Shown: positions 44,887 to 53,032 of the stretch, piece by piece
Layout of the letters: each line of letters begins with the position of its first letter
How positions within the stretch are numbered: the first letter of the stretch is position 1
Assembly: GCA_963822115.1 (NCBI GenBank)
Contig: CAWGGM010000009.1
Span: 62,001-126,000, forward strand
Direction: 5' to 3'
Source: CAWDXG01 sp963822115
GTDB lineage: Bacteria; Myxococcota_A; Polyangia; Polyangiales; Polyangiaceae
DNA: 64,000 nucleotides
Program-made: the position numbers and the translations under genes
Notes under the pieces: model-generated
Databases searched by the model: none
What the model was told of the DNA's origin: nothing
What the model saw: only the letters and a program-made list of their open reading frames with translations

Positions 44887-45486
44887 ATGCCGAAAACCAT
44901 CGAGTTCTTCTTCGACTTCTCCAGCCCCAACGCCTACTTCGCTGCAATGCAGCTGCCAGCACTGGCCGAGCGCCACGCTGCACAGATCGTCTACAAGCCG
45001 TTTCTGCTGGGCGGCCTCTTCAAGTCGCTCGACGTGAACATGACGCCCGGCATGACGAGCCCGGCCAAGGCACAGAACAGCATGAAGGACCTGGAGCGCT
45101 GGAGCGCAAAGTACGGCGTTCCGTTCCACTACCCTTCGCGCTTCCCGATGAACACGGTGACCGCGCTGCGCATCGCGCTGGCGCTCTCCGCCGACGGAAA
45201 GGACATCCGCCCGTTCGTCGAAGCAACGTATCGCGCCTACTGGGTGGACGACCGCGACATCTCGGACGCGGAAGTGTTGCGCAGTGTTCTTTCAGGGCTC
45301 GGGCTGGATGCCGACGCGCTGCTCGCCCGCACGCAGGACCCTGCCGTCAAGCAGGCACTCAAGGACGCCACCGCCGAGGCGGAGCAGCGCGGCCTGTTCG
45401 GCGCGCCGTCGTTCATCGTCGACGGCGAGCTCTACTTCGGCAAGGACCGGCTGGAGTTCGTCGAGGACGCGCTAGCAGGCAGCTGA
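44887..45486 (+). CDS. DsbA-family 2-hydroxychromene-2-carboxylate isomerase-like protein
   Basis: This 199-residue protein has the thioredoxin-like fold of 2-hydroxychromene-2-carboxylate isomerase and kappa-class GST. IEFFFDFSSPNAYFAAMQLP at the N-terminus carries the catalytic Ser in place of the DsbA Cys. Later come YKPFLLGGLFKS, KYGVPFHYPSRFPMNTVTALR and the C-terminal GLFGAPSFIVDGELYFGKDRL. The start at 44887 is supported by GAGGA. In other bacteria these proteins act in aromatic degradation, but no such genes surround it, so its substrate is unknown. Confidence 0.85.
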   Translation: MPKTIEFFFDFSSPNAYFAAMQLPALAERHAAQIVYKPFLLGGLFKSLDVNMTPGMTSPAKAQNSMKDLERWSAKYGVPFHYPSRFPMNTVTALRIALALSADGKDIRPFVEATYRAYWVDDRDISDAEVLRSVLSGLGLDADALLARTQDPAVKQALKDATAEAEQRGLFGAPSFIVDGELYFGKDRLEFVEDALAGS

Positions 45487-45538
45487 AGAGCCGGCTGCGC
45501 AACGTCCGTACCTGGTACGGGCACCGACTACCTGTTGG

Positions 45539-47251
45539 CTACTGGCACCCGCAGGTACCCGCGGAACACGAGCAGTGCTGGCCCCCCTTGCAGTCGTTTC
45601 CACACGACCCGCAGTCCTTGTCGTGCGCGGCAGTAAGGTCGACCTCGCAACCGTCGGTGGGGTCGTGGTTGCAGTCGTCGAAGCCCTGGTCACACTGGCC
45701 GATCTGGCAGCTTCCGCTCGAGCAATCGCCAGTGGCGTTCGTCGGGGTGCACGGCGTACCGCATGAACCGCAGTTCGTGTTCGTCTTCAGCGACTCGCAG
45801 CCGTCGGCCATGTTGCTGTCGCACTCGTCGAAGCTGGCCTTGCAGCTGCTGTAGGTGCACTGGCTGTTCACGCACGACGCGCCGCCCGCATTGACCACGG
45901 TCTGGCCGCAGTCGGTGCCGCATGTGCCGCAGTGGTTCGTGGTCTTGGTAAGGTCCGTCTCGCAGCCGTTGCCGACATTGCTGTCGCAGTTCCCGTAGCC
46001 GGATGAGCAACTGCTGATCGCGCACGTTCCGGTGCTGCAGCTACCGGTGGCATTCGCCGGGTTGCATCCGGTGCCACAGGTCCCGCAGTTGGTCGTCGTG
46101 TTCAGCTGCGCTTCGCAGCCGTTGCTGAACTGGCCGTCGCAGTCGCCGTAGCCTGACTTGCACGAGGCGACCGCACAACTGCCGGTCGTGCACTGGACCG
46201 TCGCGTTCGGAGCACTGCACACCTTGCCGCAGGTTCCACAGTTGCTCGTGCTCTTGTTGGTATCGACCTCGCAGCCGTTGGCTGCATTCCCGTCGCAGTT
46301 GCCCCAGCTGCCCTTGCAGGCCTCCTGGCACTTGCCGCCACTGCACGTCGGGGTCGCGTTCTGGTTGCCGCAGACAATGCCGCACCCACCGCAGTTGTCG
46401 ATCTTCGTGATGTCGGTCTCGCAACTGCTCGGGCTCGAGTCGCAATCGGCATGAGTCTTGTCGCACGTGTAGGTACAGCTCCCGCCGGAGCAGGCCGCCA
46501 AGCCATTGGTCGCCTTGCAGACGTGGCCGCACGTGCCGCAGTTCGACGCGTCGCTTGAAGTCGGCGTTTCGCAACCGTTGCTCCTGTCGCCGTCGCAGTC
46601 GCCCCAGCCGGCGTCACACTTGGAGTAGTCGCACGTGCTGCTCGAGCAGGTGACCGTGGCATGCTGCACCTTGGTAGAGCAGTCGTTGGTGCAGAAGCCG
46701 CAGTTCTTTGGATCCGAGGTGAGATCCACTTCGCAGCCGTCGCTCGAGTCGTGGTTGCAGTCTTCCTTGCCGATCGGACAGTTCGACACGTCGCACGTGC
46801 CCTGATTGCAGACCCAGTTGGTGGTGTCGCCCGGTTTGAAGCAGTCGTGGCCGCAGGATCCGCAGTTCTTGGGGTCGGCGTCGGTATTGACCTCGCAGCC
46901 ATCCGACGGGTCCTTGTCACAGTCTTTGAACCCCGGGTTGCAGCTCTGGATGGCGCAGCTGCCGTCTGATGCGCAGTCGGCAACGGCGTGGGACAGATCA
47001 CACGGACTGCAGGAAGTCCCCGCGCAGCCGTGGTCCGGGTCGGTCTTCTCAGGACAGGAAGTACCGCCGCAGAACTTCTGGGTTTGCGAGGGGAAGCAGG
47101 TCGACCCGCCGCTTCCGCCGTCGATACCTCCCCCCGATCCTCCGGATGCCCCCGAGTCCGACGAGCTGCCTGCGCCCGAAGGCTCCGTGTTCACGCTGCA
47201 GGCCGCCGCGGAAAACCAAGCCACAACCACAAGCCAAAACACCCGGCGCAT
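45539..47251 (-). CDS. Cysteine-repeat lipoprotein (copy 1)
   Basis: This 570-residue lipoprotein begins with a signal peptide and lipobox (VVAWFSAAAC, start at 47251). After a Ser/Gly-rich linker the whole protein is built from cysteine-rich units of about 35-55 residues. A typical unit reads NCGTCGxxC, a short loop with one or two Cys, then GYGDCDGxxSNGCE followed by an Asp/Thr-rich turn. I count roughly ten units. Such disulfide-rich repeats should form an elongated, stable surface stalk. A second copy (47371-49758) is upstream on the same strand, about 120 bases away. Function unknown. Confidence 0.8.
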   Translation of the reverse strand: MRRVFWLVVVAWFSAAACSVNTEPSGAGSSSDSGASGGSGGGIDGGSGGSTCFPSQTQKFCGGTSCPEKTDPDHGCAGTSCSPCDLSHAVADCASDGSCAIQSCNPGFKDCDKDPSDGCEVNTDADPKNCGSCGHDCFKPGDTTNWVCNQGTCDVSNCPIGKEDCNHDSSDGCEVDLTSDPKNCGFCTNDCSTKVQHATVTCSSSTCDYSKCDAGWGDCDGDRSNGCETPTSSDASNCGTCGHVCKATNGLAACSGGSCTYTCDKTHADCDSSPSSCETDITKIDNCGGCGIVCGNQNATPTCSGGKCQEACKGSWGNCDGNAANGCEVDTNKSTSNCGTCGKVCSAPNATVQCTTGSCAVASCKSGYGDCDGQFSNGCEAQLNTTTNCGTCGTGCNPANATGSCSTGTCAISSCSSGYGNCDSNVGNGCETDLTKTTNHCGTCGTDCGQTVVNAGGASCVNSQCTYSSCKASFDECDSNMADGCESLKTNTNCGSCGTPCTPTNATGDCSSGSCQIGQCDQGFDDCNHDPTDGCEVDLTAAHDKDCGSCGNDCKGGQHCSCSAGTCGCQ

Positions 47252-47370
47252 GGCGACAACTCTACTACATCGCCCATGCCACTTCGAGGAAGGATGCTGC
47301 GCGCGGCTTTCCAGGCGAATGCCGCCCGGAAGAATGCACGCCCAAGGGCCTGCCACGGCGCGTCAGCTTG

Positions 47371-49758
47371 CTACGGCAGACAGCTATAGCCTACGCCGGC
47401 CTCGAGCAGTTTGCAGTGCAGACCCCCGACGCACTTGTTGCTGCACGAGCCGCAGGTCGCATCCGACGTCAGATCGGTTTCGCAGCCGTTGGTCGTGTCC
47501 GAGTCGCAATCGCCCCAGCCGGACGCGCAAGACGAGTAGCCGCAGGTGCCGCTCGTGCAGGTGGCCGCAGCGTGCAGGACCTGGGTCGTGCAGTCCTTGC
47601 CGCAGCTGCCGCAGGTAGCGGGCGCGGTCAGGTCCGCCTCGCAGCCGTTGGTCGTGTCCGAGTCGCAATCGGCCCAGCCGGACGCGCACGACGAGTAGCC
47701 GCAAGTGCCGCTCGTGCAGGTCGGCGTCGCGTGTTGCACGCTCGTCGTGCAGTTGTTGCCGCAGCTGCCGCAGTTGGCAAGCTGGGTCAGGTCGGTCTCG
47801 CAGCCATTGCTCGTTTTGGAATCGCAGTTGCCCCAGCCCGAGCTGCACGAGCTGTAGCTGCACGCGCCGCTCGTGCACGCCACCCCCGTGGCGTTCTGCA
47901 CGCTCGTCGTGCAGTTGTTGCCGCAGCTGCCGCAGTTGGCAAGCTGGGTCAGGTCGGTCTCGCAGCCATTGCTCGTTTTGGAATCGCAGTTGCCCCAGCC
48001 CGAGCTGCACGAGCTGTAGCTGCACGCGCCGCTCGTGCACGCCACCCCCGTGGCGTTCTGCACGCTCGTCGTGCAGTTGTTGCCGCAGCTGCCGCAGTTG
48101 GTGGTGTTGTTGCTGGTGTTCGTCTCGCAGCCGTCGGCAACGCCGCCGCTGCAGTCCTTGTACGGCGCCGTGCAGCTCGCGATTGCGCAGGTGCCGGTGC
48201 TGCAGGTTCCCGTGGCATGCGCAGGGCTGCACGCCGTCCCACAGCTGCCGCAGTTCGTCGTCGTGGTCAGCTGGGTCTCGCAGCCATTGGCCGCTCCGCC
48301 GCTACAGTCGCCCCAGCCCGCGGCACACGAGCCGGTGTAGGTGCACGCGCCACTCGAGCACGCGACTCCGCTGGCGTGCTGCACGTTCGTCGTGCAGTTG
48401 TTACCGCAGCTGCCACAGTTGTTGACGTTGGTGCTCGTATTCGTCTCGCAGCCGTTGCCTACGCCCCCGCCGCAGTCCTTGTACGGCGCCGTGCAGCTCG
48501 CGATGGCGCAGGAGCCGGTAGTGCAGGTTCCGGTAGCATTCGCGGGGCTGCACGCCGACCCGCAACTGCCGCAGTTCGTCGTGGTGTTCAGCCGGGTCTC
48601 GCAGCCATTGGCCTTCCCACCGCTGCAGTCGCCCCAGCCCGCGTTGCAGCTCCCGGAGTAGCTGCAGTTGCCGCCTGAACAGGTGGCCGTGGCGTTCTTG
48701 ACGAGGTTGTTGCAGTTCTTGCTGCAGCTGCCGCAGGTGGATGGCGACGAGAGGTTGGCCTCGCAACCGTCGCTCTGTTGTCCATTGCAGTCCGCGAAGC
48801 CGCTCTGACAGCCGACGACGCAGGTTCCGGCGTTGCAGGTAGGGGTGGAATGATTCGTGCTGCAGATCGTGCCGCACTTGCCGCAGTGAGCCGGGTTGGT
48901 CTTCAGGTTGGTCTCGCAACCGCCACCCGGCAAGCAGTCCCCGTAGCCCGTGTTGCAGGTGATCTTGCACACACCGGCGACGCACGCCGCCTGACCGTTG
49001 GTCGTATTGCAGACATTGCCGCACTTGCCGCAGTTCGTCGCGTCCGTCGCGATGTCCTGCTCGCAGCCGTTGGTCGGATCGCCGTCGCAGTCGGCCCACC
49101 CCGGATCGCACTTGGAGTAGCCGCACTTGCCAGCCGTGCAACTGGGCGTCGCGTGCTGGACCGTGGACGAACAATCGTTGCCGCAGAAGCTGCAATTGGC
49201 CGGGTCGGAGGTCAGGTCGACCTCACACTTGTCCGCGGGGTCCTTGTTGCAGTCGCCCCGCCCCGTCGGGCAGTTCGATACCTCGCACGTGCCGTTGTTG
49301 CACGCCCAGTTCGTCGCATCGCCGGGCGTGTAGCAGTCGTGCCCGCAGCTGCCGCAGTTTTTCGGATCGGCCGCGGTGTTGACTTCGCAGCCGTCATCGA
49401 CGCTGTTGTCGCAGTCGCTGAACCCCTGGTTGCAGTTCTGGATGCCGCAGCTTCCGTCGGCCGCGCAGTCGGTCTGCGCGTTGGACAGAGAACAGGGAGC
49501 GCAGGAAGGCGAAGCACAGCCGTGGGCCGGGTCGGTCTTGAGCGGGCAGTTCTGGCCGCCGCAGAACTTCTGGTCCGGGTTGGGAAAGCAATCGGCACCG
49601 CCGCCAATGCCCGCAGCGCCTATGCCACCTGACCCGCCCATCCCACCGACGGCGCCGGAGTCGACATCCGACCCGGTACCTGTCGCCTCGGTATTGATGC
49701 TGCACGCAACCACCCCACTACAAGCCACAAGAAGGACGAGCCACAGCAAGCGACGCAT
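47371..49758 (-). CDS. Cysteine-repeat lipoprotein (copy 2)
   Basis: This 795-residue lipoprotein is a longer paralogue of its downstream neighbour. The start at 49758 gives MRRLLWLVLLVACSGVVAC with a lipobox, followed by a Gly-rich linker and about 14 cysteine units. The first units (GCASPSCAPCSLSNAQTDC, DDGCEVNTAADPKNCGSCG) match copy 1 closely. Two adjacent units of 54 residues are identical (bases 47735-48101). It lies 64 bases after selA on the same strand, but nothing links it to selenium and it contains no in-frame TGA. Confidence 0.8.
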   Translation of the reverse strand: MRRLLWLVLLVACSGVVACSINTEATGTGSDVDSGAVGGMGGSGGIGAAGIGGGADCFPNPDQKFCGGQNCPLKTDPAHGCASPSCAPCSLSNAQTDCAADGSCGIQNCNQGFSDCDNSVDDGCEVNTAADPKNCGSCGHDCYTPGDATNWACNNGTCEVSNCPTGRGDCNKDPADKCEVDLTSDPANCSFCGNDCSSTVQHATPSCTAGKCGYSKCDPGWADCDGDPTNGCEQDIATDATNCGKCGNVCNTTNGQAACVAGVCKITCNTGYGDCLPGGGCETNLKTNPAHCGKCGTICSTNHSTPTCNAGTCVVGCQSGFADCNGQQSDGCEANLSSPSTCGSCSKNCNNLVKNATATCSGGNCSYSGSCNAGWGDCSGGKANGCETRLNTTTNCGSCGSACSPANATGTCTTGSCAIASCTAPYKDCGGGVGNGCETNTSTNVNNCGSCGNNCTTNVQHASGVACSSGACTYTGSCAAGWGDCSGGAANGCETQLTTTTNCGSCGTACSPAHATGTCSTGTCAIASCTAPYKDCSGGVADGCETNTSNNTTNCGSCGNNCTTSVQNATGVACTSGACSYSSCSSGWGNCDSKTSNGCETDLTQLANCGSCGNNCTTSVQNATGVACTSGACSYSSCSSGWGNCDSKTSNGCETDLTQLANCGSCGNNCTTSVQHATPTCTSGTCGYSSCASGWADCDSDTTNGCEADLTAPATCGSCGKDCTTQVLHAAATCTSGTCGYSSCASGWGDCDSDTTNGCETDLTSDATCGSCSNKCVGGLHCKLLEAGVGYSCLP
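47735..48101. repeat. Perfect 162-bp tandem duplication inside a cysteine-repeat gene
   Basis: Bases 47735-47939 are identical to 47897-48101, giving 2.27 copies of a 162-base (54-codon) unit with no mismatch. The unit encodes one complete cysteine module (from NCGSCGNNC to DLTQLA). Neighbouring modules are only partly similar at DNA level. Perfect identity implies very recent duplication or gene conversion, or a copy-number uncertainty in the assembly. Confidence 0.9.
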
Positions 49759-49822
49759 AGACACGACTCTACTACGACGAGCGACCTGCTTCGAGTGCCG
49801 GCAGACGGCCGGGGCGAGACAG

Positions 49823-51193
49823 TCAGGATGCAAGCGCGCGCCGGAGAGCGACCGGAACATCCGCGTCCTGCTCGGGCAGGACCGTGCGCGCATCGAGCAG
49901 GAGAGCTCCGGTCGACACCCTCCCGACGACCGCGGGCCGTCCTGCTCGCAGGGCGCGGGCCAGCGCGTCGGGAGACCCGCCCCCTATTTCCAGTGCGACA
50001 GATGCCAGCGTGACGCCAGCGAGCGTACCGCCACCCACCGCCGCTTCGCTCTCCACGATTTGGGTGTGACGCGCCGCGGTTCCGAGCCCGTTCCGCCAAC
50101 CTTCCACCCGTTCCCTCAGTCGGTCCAGCGGCGCGCGGAGCATGGCGTGGAGCGGGATGGTGTCCGGCTCTCCCCGCTCGTAGGCGTCCAGAACGGGCTC
50201 GAGCGCGGCCAGCGTGGTCTTGCCGACGCGCAGCGCGCGAGCCAGAGGGTCGCTCTTCATCCTGTCGACCAGGGCCGCTCTACCGACCGAGACGCCGCCC
50301 TGCGGTCCGCCAAAGAGCTTGTCGAGGCTGAAACAGACCACATCCGCACCCGCACGCAGGCAGCGCTGCACGCTGGGTTCGGCATCCCGCGCTGGCTGGG
50401 GAATGAACTCCGGCAGATCGGTGACCAGGCCGCCTCCCAGGTCCTTGATCAGGAGCAAGCCGTGGTCGTGGGCTGCACTCGCCAGCCGGGACAGCGCGGG
50501 CCGCTCGGCGAAGCCGCTCATCGTGAAATTGCTCGGGTGCACCCTGAGCACGCAGGCGGTGCGCTCGGTGAACGCCGACACGTAGTCCTCGACGCGGGTG
50601 CGGTTGGTGGTGCCGACCTCCACAAGCCGGGCGCCCGACCGCTCTAGCACGTCGGGGATGCGGAACCCTCCACCGATCTCCACCAGCTCGCCGCGCGACA
50701 CCACGACCTCGCGCCCGGCTGCCAGCGCGCCGAGGGCGAGCAGCACCGCCGCGGCGTTGTTGTTGACGACGAGCGCACCTTCCGCTCCAACCAGCTCCGC
50801 GAGGCGCGCGTCGATCGCGGCACCCCGCCGCGAGCGCACGCCGAGCTCCAGATCGAATTCGAGCGTGCAGTACCCGCTCGCGATCTCCCGCATGCGCTCG
50901 AGCGATGCCCTCGGCAGCGGCGCGCGCCCCAGATTCGTGTGCAGCAGTACGCCGGTCGCGTTGACGACCGCTTCGATGCGCTGCCCGAGGCGCCGCGCCG
51001 CGGCGGCAGCCACTGCCGAGGCCACCTCCGCTTCGGAGGGTGCCGGCGTGCCGGCGCGAACCTGCTCGCGGAACCCGGCGATCACGTCCCGGGCGATGCT
51101 GGTCAGTGCGCGCGCCCCGAGGGCCGCCCGCGAGTCGGCGAGCGTCGGATGCGAAACGACGCGATCCACCTTGGGCAACCTGCGAAGATCCAC
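49823..51193 (-). CDS. selA: L-seryl-tRNA(Sec) selenium transferase SelA
   Basis: SelA is the PLP enzyme that converts Ser-tRNA(Sec) to Sec-tRNA(Sec) using selenophosphate. The 456-residue protein shows LPKVDRVVSHP at the start, the VNATGVLLHTNLGRAPLP region, VVNNNAAAVLLAL, GELVEIGGGFRIPDV, VEVGTTNRT and VHPSNFTMSGF. The PLP lysine is in FSLDKLFGGPQGG. It starts with GTG at 51193 without an obvious ribosome-binding site. It lies 15 kb from selC/selB on the other strand, so the sel genes are not a single operon here. No selD is seen in the window. Confidence 0.95.
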   Translation of the reverse strand: MDLRRLPKVDRVVSHPTLADSRAALGARALTSIARDVIAGFREQVRAGTPAPSEAEVASAVAAAAARRLGQRIEAVVNATGVLLHTNLGRAPLPRASLERMREIASGYCTLEFDLELGVRSRRGAAIDARLAELVGAEGALVVNNNAAAVLLALGALAAGREVVVSRGELVEIGGGFRIPDVLERSGARLVEVGTTNRTRVEDYVSAFTERTACVLRVHPSNFTMSGFAERPALSRLASAAHDHGLLLIKDLGGGLVTDLPEFIPQPARDAEPSVQRCLRAGADVVCFSLDKLFGGPQGGVSVGRAALVDRMKSDPLARALRVGKTTLAALEPVLDAYERGEPDTIPLHAMLRAPLDRLRERVEGWRNGLGTAARHTQIVESEAAVGGGTLAGVTLASVALEIGGGSPDALARALRAGRPAVVGRVSTGALLLDARTVLPEQDADVPVALRRALAS

Positions 51194-51240
51194 GCCGACA
51201 CACTAGGTCAGCGCAGCGGTTTCCGCCATGCGTCCGCGCG

Positions 51241-51894
51241 CTAGATCCCGGAAGGGATCGCGCCCTTTGCCGGCTGGGTCGGGCGTGCCGGCTTCGCGTG
51301 CGGCTGGGCGGCGGGTCGCGTCGCATGGCCCGCCCGCGGCCTGGAGACGTGATGCTTCTCCACCGGAAGCTGATCCAGCTTCACCGCGGGCTCCGCGGAT
51401 GCGACGGGCGGCGCGGCGTCGTGCTCTTGCGCTGCCTCGACCGTCGCGACCGGCACGCTCGATGGGGCGACAGGCGGAGACGGGTTGGCTGCTGCTGCCG
51501 CGGACGCCGCCACGGCCGGCTTCGAGCTCTTGCCGGAGAGGGTCGCCAGGATGGCACCCAGCCCGAAGGCCAGCAGCCCGGCGGCGCCCCAGATCGCGAG
51601 GCCCGTCCAGGACTTCTTCCGGGTCTCTTGGGAGTCCATCTCCGCTACGGCGCGGGACAGCGCGCGCCGCTGGCGGCCCCTCACGACTAGCGTCGGGTCC
51701 GACGTCCCCTCGGTGTAGGCCTGGAGCTGGCGGGTTGCTTCGGCGTCCTCGTCCGCCACCACCACGCTGCGGCTCTCGACCTTGATCTGGGCACGGCGCT
51801 GGGGCGCGTGGGCCATCGATTGCTGGGCAACAATCGCCTCGTCGTCCAGCTCGTCGAGCTCCTCTTCCGGAGGCTCTGGGGGCGTCCTGGTCAC
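51241..51894 (-). CDS. Single-pass membrane protein of unknown function
   Basis: This protein of about 217 residues has an acidic, charged N-terminal region, one membrane helix (WTGLAIWGAAGLLAFGLGAIL) around residue 110 and a Pro/Ala/His-rich C-terminal tail. No known domain is visible. The GTG at 51894 is chosen because a TATAAC box lies at 51904-51909, which would make it a nearly leaderless message; a TTG at 51927 is the alternative. It precedes selA on the same strand by 47 bases. The architecture resembles a regulated membrane anchor of the anti-sigma or FHA-partner type, but that is guesswork. Confidence 0.55.
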   Translation of the reverse strand: MTRTPPEPPEEELDELDDEAIVAQQSMAHAPQRRAQIKVESRSVVVADEDAEATRQLQAYTEGTSDPTLVVRGRQRRALSRAVAEMDSQETRKKSWTGLAIWGAAGLLAFGLGAILATLSGKSSKPAVAASAAAAANPSPPVAPSSVPVATVEAAQEHDAAPPVASAEPAVKLDQLPVEKHHVSRPRAGHATRPAAQPHAKPARPTQPAKGAIPSGI

Positions 51895-51970
51895 CAGCGA
51901 ACGGTTATAGCGGGCTGTTCCGCGCAAGGCCAGGATCGGCCATTCGTTCGAGCGTGGTAGGATGGCGGCG

Positions 51971-53032
51971 ATGGCAAGCCCCTCCTCCCGGGCCGTTCGT
52001 CACCTCGCTCGCCTGACCTGCGGACTGTCGATCCTCGCGGCGCCCGCGCTGGCCTCGGCCGCCGGCGCAAACCCCGAAACGGCCAGCGCTTCGGAGAAGT
52101 CCCAGGCCCAGACCCGCTACTTGCGGGGCGTCAAGGAGTACAAGGCCGGCGACTACGAGCACGCCGCCCAGGCCTTCAAGAGCTCCTACGAGATCGTTGC
52201 GAGCCCCAATTCCCACATGATGTTTGCCAGGGCGCTCCGGGAGGCGGGTCACTTCGACCAGGCCTACGAGGAGTTCGCCCTCACCCAGAACGAAGCGGGC
52301 AAGCTTGCCATCAAGCTGCCGCGCTATGCGACCGCAGCGGAATCGGCGGAAGCGGAGAAGAAGGCGGTGCTCAAGAAGGTTGCCGCGATCTCGGTCGAAG
52401 TCGATGGCGATCCGTCCACGGTGACGCTGTACGTCGGCTCACGGCAGGTGCCGGAGGCGCGCTGGAGGGCCATTGCCGTCAAGCCGGGCTCGGTGGATGT
52501 GACCGCTCGCTTGGCGGGAGGTCGCCGCGTATGGCGCAACGTCACCGCCAGCATCGGTCACGTCACACGTGTACAGCTCGATGTCAGCCACCCCGCCGCA
52601 GCGGCGGACGCGGGCACGCCGCATCCCGCGCCGGTCGGACCGACTGCTCCGGCCAACGCGACCGGGCCCGGCGACAAAGGCACCCCGCGACAACATCCGC
52701 TGCGCCGCTACGCCTACGTGGCGGGCGGCGTAGGCGTAGCCGGACTGTTGACGTTCACCATAGCGGGCGCGATGTCGCGTTCGACCTACAACGACCTGTC
52801 GAACACGTGCAGTAACAACGTCTGCCCCCCCGCGCAGGCCAACGAGATAGACAAGGGCAAGACGGAACAGACGATCGCCAACGTCGGTCTGGCGGTCGGC
52901 ATCGCTGGCGCCGCGGCAGGAATCGCGTTTTTCGTGATCGACTTGAACCACCCGTCGCCGCGTCACGACGCGGCACGCCACCTGGACCTCAAAGCCGGTC
53001 CCGGGTCGGTGTCGGTTGAAGGGACGTTCTGA
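51971..53032 (+). CDS. Secreted TPR/PEGA-like protein with C-terminal membrane helices
   Basis: This protein of about 353 residues has a signal peptide (LTCGLSILAAPALASA), then a TPR-like helical region (YLRGVKEYKAGDYEHAAQAFKSSYEI, MMFARALREAGHFDQAYEEF). A beta-rich segment follows (VSVEVDGDPSTVTLYVGSRQVP), as in PEGA-type modules, and then two membrane helices (YVAGGVGVAGLLTFTIAGAM, GLAVGIAGAAAGIAFFVI). The start at 51971 is preferred because GTAGG lies 9 bases before it. Its stop overlaps the start of the next gene (TGATG), so they are co-translated. The TPR-PEGA plus two-helix design is frequent in myxobacterial genomes. Confidence 0.65.
   Translation: MASPSSRAVRHLARLTCGLSILAAPALASAAGANPETASASEKSQAQTRYLRGVKEYKAGDYEHAAQAFKSSYEIVASPNSHMMFARALREAGHFDQAYEEFALTQNEAGKLAIKLPRYATAAESAEAEKKAVLKKVAAISVEVDGDPSTVTLYVGSRQVPEARWRAIAVKPGSVDVTARLAGGRRVWRNVTASIGHVTRVQLDVSHPAAAADAGTPHPAPVGPTAPANATGPGDKGTPRQHPLRRYAYVAGGVGVAGLLTFTIAGAMSRSTYNDLSNTCSNNVCPPAQANEIDKGKTEQTIANVGLAVGIAGAAAGIAFFVIDLNHPSPRHDAARHLDLKAGPGSVSVEGTF

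Noticed and set aside
47735..48101. Regular 162-base repeats as a CRISPR array
   Set aside because: Repeats are 162 bases and coding, in frame with the cysteine-repeat protein, with no spacers.
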